DNA from: Salinicola avicenniae
Lineage (GTDB): Bacteria > Pseudomonadota > Gammaproteobacteria > Pseudomonadales > Halomonadaceae
Direction: 5' to 3'
NCBI RefSeq assembly: GCF_023736115.1
Contig: NZ_JAKQZC010000007.1
Location: forward strand, 1-64,000
Length of the DNA: 64,000 bases
The number at the start of each line of letters is the position of its first letter. The stretch's first letter is position 1. Position numbers and translations under genes: made by a program. The notes under the pieces were generated by a model. It saw nothing but the letters and a program-made list of their open reading frames with translations. It did not search any database and had not been told where the DNA came from. Shown in pieces: positions 44,707 through 54,150 of the stretch.

Positions 44707-44736
44707 ACGCCCGACTGCTTCCAGTCGGGCGTTTTT
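44707..44736 (+). terminator. Intrinsic terminator of rplM-rpsI
   Basis: ACGCCCGACTG, loop CTTC, CAGTCGGGCGT, then TTTT: an 11-bp perfect stem with a T-run. Confidence 0.9.
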
Positions 44737-44846
44737 GCTGTTGGGCGAAGCACTACGGTTCGGATCGCGTCGAGATCGCCGTTGGCGACCTGGGCGGTGC
44801 CCCGTCGTGTTATCATTGGCCGTTGAATTAATGCGAGGAAAGTTTC

Positions 44847-45473
44847 ATGGGTGTAGTGGCCAAGCGATCGTCGATGACCTTCTACTCCGGCAGCGATGAC
44901 CATTTCAGCCATCGTGTCAGAATCGTGCTGGCCGAGAAGGGCGTGGCTGTCGATATCCTGGATGTCTCTGCGGACGAGCACAATGCTGAGTTGGCGGATC
45001 TGAATCCGTACAACAGCGTGCCGACGCTGCTCGACCGCGATCTGGTGCTCTACGAGTCCAAGGTCATGATGGAGTATCTCGACGAGCGCTTCCCGCATCC
45101 GCCGCTGCTGCCGGTCTATCCGGTGGCGCGTGCCCAGAGTCGGCTCTGGATGCATCGCATCGAGCGCGAATGGTGCCCGCTCGTGGACCAGATCCTGCAG
45201 GGTTCCAAGAAGGACGCCGAAAAGGCGCGCAAGGAGTTGCGTGAAAGTCTGGCAGGCATCTCCCCGATCTTCGAAGATATGCCGTACTTCATGAGCGACG
45301 AGTTCACGCTGGTGGATTGCTGCATCGCGCCGATTCTGTGGCGCCTACCGGCGCTGGGCGTCGAGCTGCCTGAAAAGCAGGTTCAGCCGCTCGTGAGCTA
45401 CATGGAACGCGTCTTTGCGCGCGACGCCTTCAAGGTTTCGCTGACCGAATCCGAACGAGATATGCGCAGCTGA
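44847..45473 (+). CDS. sspA: Stringent starvation protein A
   Basis: 208 residues, glutathione-transferase fold without the catalytic residue. [23 protein letters not shown] is the thioredoxin-like N-terminus. SspA binds RNA polymerase sigma-70 and tunes stationary-phase and virulence genes. A ribosome site GAGGAAAG lies before the ATG; an internal ATG at residue 10 is a second possible start. sspB follows after 37 bases. Confidence 0.96.
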   Translation: MGVVAKRSSMTFYSGSDDHFSHRVRIVLAEKGVAVDILDVSADEHNAELADLNPYNSVPTLLDRDLVLYESKVMMEYLDERFPHPPLLPVYPVARAQSRLWMHRIEREWCPLVDQILQGSKKDAEKARKELRESLAGISPIFEDMPYFMSDEFTLVDCCIAPILWRLPALGVELPEKQVQPLVSYMERVFARDAFKVSLTESERDMRS

Positions 45474-45510
45474 GGCGGCGGGTGCCGCAAGCTGCTCGAG
45501 AGGAGATGAC

Positions 45511-45990
45511 ATGCTGACCAGTCGCCCTTATCTGGCAAGAGGTCTGTACGAATGGCTGCTCGATAACGAGCAGACACCTTACATCGTGGTGGATGCCGGC
45601 AAGCCTGGCGTCAAGGTGCCGCAGCAGTTCGTTCAGAATGGCCAGATCGTGTTGAACGTGGCGCCGGCCGCCGTGCGTGATTTGGCGATCGACAATGCGG
45701 CGGTCACCTTCGGTGCGCGGTTCAGTGGCCAGCCGATGCAGGTCGTGGTGCCGATGGATGCGCTGGTAGCTATCTACGCCCGGGAGAACGGTGTAGGTAT
45801 GGTGTTTGGCCAAGAGCCGGTCATGCCCGACTTCTCGGACGAGGAGCAGGCCGAACTGGAGGACGAGGGGCGTCCGACCCTGGAGAGCGTCGAAGGGCGC
45901 GCCGGTGAAGAAGCTTCCGAGGCTTCGGCAGAGGATGATGAGGCGGCGCGGCCCGAAAAGGGGCGTCCCTCGCTGCGCGTCGTCAAGTAG
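45511..45990 (+). CDS. sspB: ClpXP specificity-enhancing factor SspB
   Basis: 159 residues. The ssrA-tag-binding domain spans about residues 4-110 (SRPYLARGLYEWLLDNEQTP at the start); then comes an acidic, Glu/Ala-rich flexible linker and the C-terminal ClpX-binding tail RPSLRVVK. SspB tethers ssrA-tagged proteins to ClpXP. The linker is strongly acidic, fitting a halophile. It is cotranscribed with sspA and followed by a perfect terminator. Confidence 0.96.
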   Translation: MLTSRPYLARGLYEWLLDNEQTPYIVVDAGKPGVKVPQQFVQNGQIVLNVAPAAVRDLAIDNAAVTFGARFSGQPMQVVVPMDALVAIYARENGVGMVFGQEPVMPDFSDEEQAELEDEGRPTLESVEGRAGEEASEASAEDDEAARPEKGRPSLRVVK

Positions 45991-46047
45991 CTGTCGCGAG
46001 CTGATAGGCCGCTATTGCCAGTCGCACAATCGCGTTGCGCGGATAGT

Positions 46048-46088
46048 AAAAAGCCGCCGCCGAACCTAGTTCGGCGGCGGCTTTTTTT
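46048..46088. terminator. Bidirectional terminator between sspB and dolP
   Basis: AAAAAGCCGCCGCCGAAC, loop CTA, and its full complement ending in seven T: an 18-bp perfect stem with A- and T-tracts, serving converging sspB and dolP. Confidence 0.93.
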
Positions 46089-46101
46089 GGCTCGGGCGGC
46101 G

Positions 46102-46656
46102 TCAGTCGAGGTATTCGAACACCTTGACGATGCGCTGTACGCCGCCGACGCCGGAGGCCGCGCTGACGATCTGGTTAGCCTGTTGCTGAGTTACCATGCC
46201 CATCAGGTAGACGGTGCCATTCTCGGTGATGACGCGAATCAGATTGGCGTCCAGCTCTTCATTGGCGATTAGGTTGGTCTTGATGCGTCCGGTGATCCAG
46301 GTGTCGGTCATGCGCTGGCTGACGGGCGTATTGGCGGACACCATCAGTTCGTTGTGAACCTGGCGTACACTGCGGACGTTCTTGGCAATCTCGTTGGCGC
46401 GCTGCTTGAGTTCGTCGCTGGGTACCTGGCCGGTCAGGAGTACGTTGCTGTTATAGCTGTCGACGTTGACGTGGGCATCGCCATAGCGTGCGTCGGCCGA
46501 TTGCAGAGCGTCGAAAATCTTGCCCTGGATGGTGCTGTCTTCGACCTTGGCGCCAGGCGTGCGCTCGGCGTAGTTCTCTTCCGCGCCGTTGCTGGCGCAG
46601 CCGGCCAGCGTCAGCAGGCCGATAAGGCAGGAGGATGCGATCAGGCGTTTCTTCAT
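46102..46656 (-). CDS. dolP: BON-domain outer-membrane lipoprotein DolP (YraP)
   Basis: 184 residues from ATG 46656. The lipobox LTLAGC places the lipidated cysteine at C20. Two BON domains follow (about 42-110 and 120-184), the second with GTVYLMGMVTQQQANQI. DolP sits at the outer membrane and division site, and supports BAM function and envelope integrity. It lies 10 bases after diaA on the minus strand, last in lpoA-yraN-diaA-dolP. No strong ribosome site is seen before the ATG. Confidence 0.94.
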   Translation of the reverse strand: MKKRLIASSCLIGLLTLAGCASNGAEENYAERTPGAKVEDSTIQGKIFDALQSADARYGDAHVNVDSYNSNVLLTGQVPSDELKQRANEIAKNVRSVRQVHNELMVSANTPVSQRMTDTWITGRIKTNLIANEELDANLIRVITENGTVYLMGMVTQQQANQIVSAASGVGGVQRIVKVFEYLD

Positions 46657-46666
46657 GGGGTAAGGC

Positions 46667-47278
<612 letters not shown>

Positions 47279-47695
47279 TCAATAGGCGTCGAAGGCGGCG
47301 CGTATCCACTCGACTGTGAGATCGGGTCGAGTACCGGTGACGCCGACGACGTCGAAGCGGCAGGGACATGATAGCCGCTGCGTCTGTAGATAAAAACGCG
47401 CCGCTTTGATGATGCGGCGCTGCTTGGCCGGGGTGACGGTTTCCAGTGGATGGCCGTGATCCGTGCGGCGGCGGTGGCGCACCTCGACAAAGACCAGCGT
47501 CTCGCCGTCGCGCATGATCAGGTCGATCTCGCCGCCCTTGGCATGCTGGTTGCGGCTGATCAGGGTCAGCCCGCGCTGTTCCAGCCAATGGGCGGCGAGC
47601 GTCTCGATCTGCTCGCCGCGTCGGCGGGCGTCAGTTGGCCGGGGCAACGTCGGCGTCCTGCGCCTCGTCGAGCGCGGCGCCGTTGAGGCGTTCAC
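47279..47695 (-). CDS. yraN: UPF0102 family protein YraN
   Basis: 138 residues. The core GGEIDLIMRDGETLVFVEVRHRR is split across the classic PD-(D/E)xK-like nuclease fold positions (E and D residues, VEVR strand). The 27-residue N-terminus is basic and Thr/Pro-rich. The start at 47695 overlaps the 3' end of lpoA by 65 bases, which is long but conserved order supports it; no later ATG exists before the conserved GEQIETLAAHWLEQ. Function in the cell is unknown. Confidence 0.9.
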   Translation of the reverse strand: MNASTAPRSTRRRTPTLPRPTDARRRGEQIETLAAHWLEQRGLTLISRNQHAKGGEIDLIMRDGETLVFVEVRHRRRTDHGHPLETVTPAKQRRIIKAARFYLQTQRLSCPCRFDVVGVTGTRPDLTVEWIRAAFDAY

Positions 47696-49514
47696 CGGAG
47701 GGCGATGTGGCCTGCGGGCGGCTGTCGGTCGATTCGTCGTCGTTGCCGGACTCGCTGGCCATCGGGCCGCGTCCGCCTGTCAGCAGTGGCTGAGGGGTGC
47801 CGGCCTGGAACTGGGCCCAGGGGAGCGTGCGCTCGATGCGGCCGTCGTCTCGGGCCTCGAGCTTGCCGGTGGCGCCGAAGACCTGGGTGTTGGGGAGTGC
47901 CTGGAGCAGCGGCAGGCGGCGTCCCAGCTCGAAGGCGTCGACGCCCATGGCGTTCAGCTTGAGCAGGCCGGGGTCGTTGTCGTTCGCCAGGCGCTGGTAG
48001 GTCGAGACGAAAGGCAGGGCCTCTTCGCCGCCAGCGGCAGCATCCGGGATCATCCACGGCAGGTCGACGAACTGGACGCCATCGAGGTCATGATCGGCTC
48101 GGGGCTGCGGCATGCCTTCGTACAGGTGCGACGTGGCGTATACCGGAAGATCTCCGGCGTAGTAGAACTCCAGTGTCGGCGGGACCTGGCGGGCATAGCT
48201 CGGCAGGGCCAGCAGGAACAGCATGTCGAGGCGATCGGGGTCGTCGTTCAGCAGGTTGCGCACGGCCGGGGCGACGGAGCCCGCCGGGTCGTAGCTGACG
48301 ACCGAGACGACGTTGCCGCCGTCGCGTTCCCAGCGCTGACGGAAGGCGGTCAGTACGCGGGCGCCCCAGTCGTTGTCCGGAATCATGATGCCGGCGCGGC
48401 GGTGGCCGTCAAGATAAGCGCGATGGGCTGCCTGGCGCGCTTCGTCTTCTGCTGAGAGTCCGTACTGGAACAGTTGCCCGGCGCGGTTGCGGGGATGTTC
48501 GCCGTAGTTGAGTGCCAGGGTCGGCAGCGGCACGCTATCACGATTTTCCAGTTCGCTGACCTTCTCTTTCGCGAGCGGGCCGACGACGGCCTGGGCGCCG
48601 CCCATCGTCGCCTGGGCATAGAGGGCGTCGATGTTCTGCTGGCTGGAGTCGATGAACGTCAGGCGCGGTGTGCGCTCGCCCTGGGCCTCAGCGTCGCTGG
48701 CGCGGGCTTCCATGCCTTGGCGAATGGCCGAGGCGATATTGGCGAGCGGGCCGCTTTCGGGGAGCAGCACGGCAATCTGGCGTACCTCGTTGCCTTGCAC
48801 CTGGCGCAGTGCCGACAGGTCCTGGGGCAGGCGCCGGTTGGCCGGGTGGTTCGGGTAGCGGCTGCGCCACTGATCAAGTCGATCGAAGAGGTTGGAAATG
48901 TCGCCGCCGCTTTCACGGTAGAGGCGTGCCAGATCGACCCAGCCCTGCGTGATGGCATCATCGCCGGTGGCTGCCAGGGCGTCGAGCGCCATTGGTGTCA
49001 GGCTCGACAGCGGTTGCCAGATGTCATCGTTGAGGTCGTAAGGGGCGTTGTCCCGCTGCAGGTCGATCAGGAGGCGGGTCGCGGTCTCCGGCTCGCCCAC
49101 CAGAGTGAGTGCCAAGCCGCGGCGATAGCGCAATGTCTGGGCGTCTTCGGTAGAAAGTGCGGTAGTGGTATCGAGGATATCGGTCGCACGGATCACGCTT
49201 CGACCGTCCTGCTCGGCGATGCCGGCGTCGGAGAGCACCATGGCCCACTGCACGCGCTGGTCGGCGCCGAGCAGTGACGTATCGATGCGGCCCGCAATCT
49301 CGAGCGCCTGCGCAGTGTTTCCCTGGCGTGCTAGGATGTCCGCCGCCTGCAGGCGGGAGCTTGCGGCTTCTCGGCCGCTCTGATTGTCGGCCTGAGCGAG
49401 CAATTCTTCGGCGCTCGGTCCTGCGGCGTCCTGCATCAGGCTTTGCCCGGCACAGCCTGCCAGTATCAGTGTTGCCAGCAGGGGCAGGAGGAGTCGCCGC
49501 AGCGCATAACGCAT
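47631..49514 (-). CDS. lpoA: Penicillin-binding protein activator LpoA
   Basis: 627 residues from ATG 49514, with AAAGGGAAAG upstream. The lipobox LILAGC gives a lipidated C21. The N-terminal part (about 30-260) is a TPR-like helical domain; the C-terminal part (about 270-575) is the LppC periplasmic-binding fold with VVGPLAKEKVSEL. LpoA reaches through the sacculus to stimulate PBP1A. The last 45 residues are polar and Asp/Glu/Ser-rich. It is the first gene of the minus-strand group and is divergent from rsmI (203-base spacer). Confidence 0.95.
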   Translation of the reverse strand: MRYALRRLLLPLLATLILAGCAGQSLMQDAAGPSAEELLAQADNQSGREAASSRLQAADILARQGNTAQALEIAGRIDTSLLGADQRVQWAMVLSDAGIAEQDGRSVIRATDILDTTTALSTEDAQTLRYRRGLALTLVGEPETATRLLIDLQRDNAPYDLNDDIWQPLSSLTPMALDALAATGDDAITQGWVDLARLYRESGGDISNLFDRLDQWRSRYPNHPANRRLPQDLSALRQVQGNEVRQIAVLLPESGPLANIASAIRQGMEARASDAEAQGERTPRLTFIDSSQQNIDALYAQATMGGAQAVVGPLAKEKVSELENRDSVPLPTLALNYGEHPRNRAGQLFQYGLSAEDEARQAAHRAYLDGHRRAGIMIPDNDWGARVLTAFRQRWERDGGNVVSVVSYDPAGSVAPAVRNLLNDDPDRLDMLFLLALPSYARQVPPTLEFYYAGDLPVYATSHLYEGMPQPRADHDLDGVQFVDLPWMIPDAAAGGEEALPFVSTYQRLANDNDPGLLKLNAMGVDAFELGRRLPLLQALPNTQVFGATGKLEARDDGRIERTLPWAQFQAGTPQPLLTGGRGPMASESGNDDESTDSRPQATSPSGERLNGAALDEAQDADVAPAN

Positions 49515-49717
49515 GATGTCTTTCCCTTTCCGTGTTGAGAGGCCTGGCGTGTCGCCGGCGATCGCGGCTGGAGTGCGTTCGCTGGTGCCGAGCCCGTTCC
49601 TGTTCCGCCGGGAAGCGCGAATGGCTCCATGCCCGGCGGATGGGTTCCTGAATCTGCATCGGCCCTGTCGACACGGTTGGGTCGATGCGCAACGCAAGTC
49701 AATCCGGATGGTACCGA

Positions 49718-50569
49718 ATGAGCGAGACAAAGGAAGGCGTATTGTACGTGGTCGCCACGCCGATTGGGAATCTCGAGGACCTGAGCGCGCGCGCGGCCCG
49801 TGTGCTGGCCGAGGCGGATGCGATCGCGGCCGAGGATACTCGGCATACGCAGCGCCTGCTGAGGCATCTGGGAATCGAGCGGCCCTTGATCTCGCTACAC
49901 GAGCATAACGAGGCGTCGCGGGTCGAGCAGTTGCGCCGTCGGCTGGCGGCCGGCGAGTCGCTGGCGTTGGTGAGTGATGCCGGGACGCCGCTGATTTCCG
50001 ATCCCGGCTTCGTGCTGGTTCGAGAGCTGCGTGGTGCCGGGTGTCGCATCGTGCCGGTGCCGGGGGCCTGCGCGTTGGTTGCGGCGCTGAGCGCGGCCGG
50101 ATTGCCGACGGATCGTTTCACCTTCGAGGGTTTTTTGCCGGCGAAGTCTGGTGCCAGGCGGCGTCAGTTGGAGACCGGCGCGCAGCGCGAAGAGACCCGG
50201 GTCTTCTACGAGTCGCCGCATCGTATCCGCGATACGCTGGTGGACCTCGACGCGACGCTGGGGGCGCGGCAGGTCGTGCTCGGGCGTGAGTTGACCAAGA
50301 CCTTCGAGACTTTTCTGGCGGGGACGTCGTCCGAACTGCTGGCCACCATGGACGCCGATGCCGATCAGGCTCGAGGCGAGTTCGTGGTGATGGTCGCCGG
50401 GGCCCCGCCGGCGCAGGTTGATGCCGACGATGCCGAGGGGCGGGCGCTGCTTGAGGCCATGCTGGCGGAGGGGGTGAGCGTCAAGAGCGCGGCCGCGGTG
50501 GTGTCTCGGGTTCTCGGTGGCGGTCGCAAGCATTGGTACCAGCTGGCGCTGACGCTGAAGGACGCGTAG
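49718..50569 (+). CDS. rsmI: 16S rRNA (cytidine(1402)-2'-O)-methyltransferase RsmI
   Basis: 283 residues. The start MSETKEGVLYVVATPIGNLEDL fits the SAM-dependent tetrapyrrole-methylase-type fold, with SDAGTPLISDPG near residue 87 as the SAM loop. RsmI methylates the ribose of C1402 in 16S rRNA; rsmH, encoded just past rnpB, methylates N4 of the same base, so both modifiers of C1402 flank the RNase P RNA gene. An upstream in-frame ATG at 49685 is less likely. Confidence 0.96.
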   Translation: MSETKEGVLYVVATPIGNLEDLSARAARVLAEADAIAAEDTRHTQRLLRHLGIERPLISLHEHNEASRVEQLRRRLAAGESLALVSDAGTPLISDPGFVLVRELRGAGCRIVPVPGACALVAALSAAGLPTDRFTFEGFLPAKSGARRRQLETGAQREETRVFYESPHRIRDTLVDLDATLGARQVVLGRELTKTFETFLAGTSSELLATMDADADQARGEFVVMVAGAPPAQVDADDAEGRALLEAMLAEGVSVKSAAAVVSRVLGGGRKHWYQLALTLKDA

Positions 50570-50677
50570 CGATCGTGCTAGCGTGAATTCGGTGCGATGT
50601 CGGGGCGGGCAGGTGTCGCCGGCGAGCGACGTTTCGTGACAAATGGTCAGGGTTTCGCATAACCCGCCACGGGCCGC

Positions 50678-50706
50678 TTGAGAGGGGGTGAGGGGGCTGT
50701 TATTCT
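50678..50706 (+). promoter_or_regulatory. Promoter of the RNase P RNA gene
   Basis: TTGAGA at 50678-50683, a 17-base G-rich spacer, and TATTCT at 50701-50706. The predicted start, 7-10 bases on, coincides with the 5' end of the RNA. The GC-rich discriminator fits a stable-RNA promoter. Confidence 0.75.
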
Positions 50707-50715
50707 TGCGCGCTT

Positions 50716-51066
<351 letters not shown>

Positions 51067-51070
51067 CTCC

Positions 51071-51079
51071 GATTTTTTT
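51071..51079 (+). terminator. Probable T-run end of rnpB
   Basis: GATTTTTTT follows the P1 strand. A local CCGGC/GCCGG hairpin (51045-51060) could serve as its stem. Since rsmH starts at 51102, read-through here would feed the division cluster. Confidence 0.5.
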
Positions 51080-51101
51080 GCCGTCCGACACCGAGAACCG
51101 C

Positions 51102-52097
51102 ATGCTGCACCGCGACCCAGTCTTTCGCGACCAGGCCCTACAGGCACCCGAGGCGGGTGCGGCAGGCGCCTCCGGTTATGGTCACACTAGCGTGCTGCTC
51201 GACGGTGCCGTCGATGCGCTGATCCAGTCGCCGTCCGGGGCCTATCTCGATGGCACCTTCGGGCGCGGCGGCCACTCGCGACTCATCCTGTCAAAGCTCT
51301 CCCCCGGGGGGCGTCTGCTCGCTGTCGATCGCGACCCTGCGGCGCTGGCGGCGGCGCAGGAGATCGACGATCCGCGCTTCACGATCTGCCCCGGTGTGTT
51401 CGCCGAACTCGACCAGCATGCGGCCTTGCATGGTCTCGCCGGCGAGCTAAGCGGTGTGTTGCTGGATGTTGGCGTCTCGTCGCCGCAGCTCGACGACCCG
51501 GCGCGTGGCTTCAGCTTTCTGCGCGATGGCCCGCTGGACATGCGCATGGACCCGCAGAGTGGCGTCGGGGCCGCCGAGTGGTTGGCGCGTACCGGCGAGC
51601 AAGAGATGGCGCGGGTCTTCAAGGTCTATGGTGAAGAGCGCTTCGCCAAGCGCATTGCCCGTGCCATCGTGAGTGCCCGTCAGGAAACGCCCATCGCGCG
51701 GACCCATCAGCTGGCGGAGATCGTCAAGGCGGCACACCCCGCCTGGGAAAAGGGCAAGCATCCGGCAACCCGTGTCTTCCAGGCGATCCGCATTCATTTG
51801 AACGAGGAGCTGGAGCAGCTCGAGCGTGCGCTCGAGGCCGCGTTGCAGTCGCTCGCGCCCGGCGGGCGTCTTGTCGTGATCAGCTTTCACTCGCTCGAGG
51901 ACCGGCTGGTCAAGCGCTTCATTCGCGATCAGGCGCGGGGGGATACGCACCTGCCTCGCGGCATGCCGATACGCGAGGACCAGCTCAATAAACGTCTCAA
52001 GCCGATCGGCAAGGCAATGCGCCCCGGCGACCGTGAAGTCGATGCCAACCCCCGCGCGCGCAGCGCCGTCATGCGCGTCGCGGAGAAGCTGGCGTAA
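51102..52097 (+). CDS. rsmH: 16S rRNA (cytosine(1402)-N(4))-methyltransferase RsmH
   Basis: 331 residues. The start at 51102 is used because an ATG at 51021 lies inside the RNase [18 protein letters not shown] and [12 protein letters not shown] near residues 27-60 are the SAM-binding MraW signature; [14 protein letters not shown] near residue 265 is also diagnostic. It opens the division and cell wall cluster. No mraZ lies upstream, where Pseudomonas and E. coli have it. Confidence 0.96.
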   Translation: MLHRDPVFRDQALQAPEAGAAGASGYGHTSVLLDGAVDALIQSPSGAYLDGTFGRGGHSRLILSKLSPGGRLLAVDRDPAALAAAQEIDDPRFTICPGVFAELDQHAALHGLAGELSGVLLDVGVSSPQLDDPARGFSFLRDGPLDMRMDPQSGVGAAEWLARTGEQEMARVFKVYGEERFAKRIARAIVSARQETPIARTHQLAEIVKAAHPAWEKGKHPATRVFQAIRIHLNEELEQLERALEAALQSLAPGGRLVVISFHSLEDRLVKRFIRDQARGDTHLPRGMPIREDQLNKRLKPIGKAMRPGDREVDANPRARSAVMRVAEKLA

Positions 52098-52105
52098 GGA
52101 GCTAT

Positions 52106-52435
52106 ATGGCCGTTCAAGGACGACGTGCCCCGTGGGGAGTCGGTGACTGGCCGTTTGCCCGCCGCGTGACCGGGCGCGGCATACTGTTGGCAGTGATGGT
52201 GCTGGCGATCCTGTTCACGGCGCTATCTATCACCACGACCACGCATCTCACCCGTGTGCAGTACGCACGCCTGCAGAAGCTCGAGAGCCAGCGTGACGCG
52301 CTGCAGACCGAGTGGGGGCGTCTGCTGCTTGAAGAGAGTACCTGGTCTTCACCGGCGCGGATTGAATCGCTCGCCAGTCAGCGGCTGGAAATGCGTGTGC
52401 CGAGCGTTGGCGACGTCAAGGTGATTCGACCATGA
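52106..52435 (+). CDS. ftsL: Cell division protein FtsL
   Basis: 109 residues. One membrane helix at about residues 27-48 is followed by a periplasmic leucine-zipper coiled coil (about 52-95), with ESQRDALQTEWGRLLLEESTW as the conserved stretch. FtsL joins FtsB and FtsQ and relays activation to FtsWI. It lies eight bases after rsmH and overlaps ftsI by four. Confidence 0.94.
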   Translation: MAVQGRRAPWGVGDWPFARRVTGRGILLAVMVLAILFTALSITTTTHLTRVQYARLQKLESQRDALQTEWGRLLLEESTWSSPARIESLASQRLEMRVPSVGDVKVIRP

Positions 52436-54150
52436 GCGCGACACGGCGTCCTCCATCCTCGAAGTCCCGTGCCGCGGTTGCGCCGCTGGGGGCGGGTCGT
52501 TACTGGTTCATGCTGTTGATCATTCTGGTCGCGCTATCCGCGCTGATCGGTCGGGTCGTCTACCTGCAGGTGGTGGATCGCAGTTTTTTGCAGAATCAAG
52601 GCGATGCACGCACGCTGCGGGTCGAGACCATCGGTGCGCATCGCGGCATGATCAGTGATCGCAACGGGGACCCGCTCGCCATCTCGACGCCAGTGGTGAC
52701 GCTCTGGGCCAATCCGCAGCAACTGCCGCAGGATCCGATTCAGCAAACGCTGCTCGCCCAGGCGCTCAAGCTGGACCCGGATCAACTCGAGGCGCGCATC
52801 GAGCGCTATTCGGATCACGAGTTCATGTATCTGCGGCGTCAGCTGACCCCGGCGGAGGCCAAGCCGGTGCTCGATCTGCAGATGCCCGGTGTCTACGCCC
52901 GCGACGAGTACAAGCGCTACTACCCGGCGGGCGAGGTGGCCGCGCAGTTGGTCGGTGTGACCAACGTTGACGATCACGGTCAGGAGGGGCTGGAGCTTGC
53001 CTACAATCGCTATCTGACCGGCGAGCCGGGCAAGCGGCGCGTGCTCAAGGATCGCAAGGGGCGCCTGGTGCGCGATCTGCATTTGATCGACGAGGCCAAG
53101 CCTGGTGGTGACCTGACGCTATCGATCGACCTGCGCCTGCAGTACATGGCCTACCGGGAGCTGGCGGCCGGGGTCCGCGAGAACGATGCCGACGGTGGCT
53201 CGCTGGTCATGCTGGATGCGCGCACCGGTGAAGTGCTGGCGATGGCGAACCTGCCTTCCTACAACCCCAACAATCGCAGTGACGTGGATGTGCGCGGCCT
53301 GCGCAATCAAGCGATCACCGATGCCATCGAACCCGGTTCGGTGATGAAGCCGCTGGCGATGTCCGCGGCGCTGGCCACGGACCAATATTCGCCGGACAGT
53401 ATCATCGATACCACACCGGGCTGGATGGTCGTCGACGGCTACACGATTCGCGATTTCCGCAACTACGGCGAACTATCCCCGGCCGGCATCCTGCTGCACT
53501 CCTCCAACATCGGCATGGCGCACATCGCGCTGTCGCTGCCTAAGGAGACCATCTGGGATCGCTATCGGGCCCTGGGGCTCGGGCAATCGCCGGGCACCGG
53601 CTTCCCGGGCGAGAACGGCGGCAGTCTGCCCTCTACCAGCAATCTGCCGCGCAGCGCCCAGGCTGCCATGGCCTACGGGTACGGGATTGCGGTGACGCCG
53701 CTGCAGCTGGCGAGTGCCTATACCGCAATCGCCAATGATGGCCAGCGGCTCTCACCGTCGCTGCTGCGAGTCGACGATCCCCCGGCGGGAGAGCCGGTGA
53801 TGACGCCGCACGTGGCCCATGAGCTGCTTGGCATGCTGGAGAATATTGTGCAGCCGAATGCCGGCGGTCATCTGGCGATGGTGCCCGGGTATCGCATCGC
53901 GGGTAAGACCGGCACGGTGCGAAAGGTCACCAGCAGTGGCTATCAGGAGACCGAGTATCGCGGGCTCTTTGCCGGTATCGCGCCGGCCTCCGACCCGCGT
54001 ATTGTCACGGTAGTGATGATCGACAACCCCAAGAAAGGGGACTATTACGGCGGGCTGGTCGCGGCGCCGGTGTTCAGTCGTGTCGTGGGCAACGCGTTAC
54101 GACTGCTCGATGTGCCCCCCGATCAGCCCGAAGAGGAGACTACGCCATGA
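52432..54150 (+). CDS. ftsI: Peptidoglycan D,D-transpeptidase FtsI (PBP3)
   Basis: 572 residues. One N-terminal membrane helix (about 25-47), a pedestal domain, then the transpeptidase domain with the catalytic serine S303 in GSVMKP, the SSN motif in LHSSNIGM and the KTGT motif in RIAGKTGTVRK. It makes septal cross-links with FtsW. It overlaps ftsL and murE by four bases each. All active-site motifs are intact. Confidence 0.98.
   Translation: MSATRRPPSSKSRAAVAPLGAGRYWFMLLIILVALSALIGRVVYLQVVDRSFLQNQGDARTLRVETIGAHRGMISDRNGDPLAISTPVVTLWANPQQLPQDPIQQTLLAQALKLDPDQLEARIERYSDHEFMYLRRQLTPAEAKPVLDLQMPGVYARDEYKRYYPAGEVAAQLVGVTNVDDHGQEGLELAYNRYLTGEPGKRRVLKDRKGRLVRDLHLIDEAKPGGDLTLSIDLRLQYMAYRELAAGVRENDADGGSLVMLDARTGEVLAMANLPSYNPNNRSDVDVRGLRNQAITDAIEPGSVMKPLAMSAALATDQYSPDSIIDTTPGWMVVDGYTIRDFRNYGELSPAGILLHSSNIGMAHIALSLPKETIWDRYRALGLGQSPGTGFPGENGGSLPSTSNLPRSAQAAMAYGYGIAVTPLQLASAYTAIANDGQRLSPSLLRVDDPPAGEPVMTPHVAHELLGMLENIVQPNAGGHLAMVPGYRIAGKTGTVRKVTSSGYQETEYRGLFAGIAPASDPRIVTVVMIDNPKKGDYYGGLVAAPVFSRVVGNALRLLDVPPDQPEEETTP

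Noticed and set aside
50684-50697. G-quadruplex in the rnpB promoter spacer
   Set aside because: Only two runs of five G are present; four are needed.
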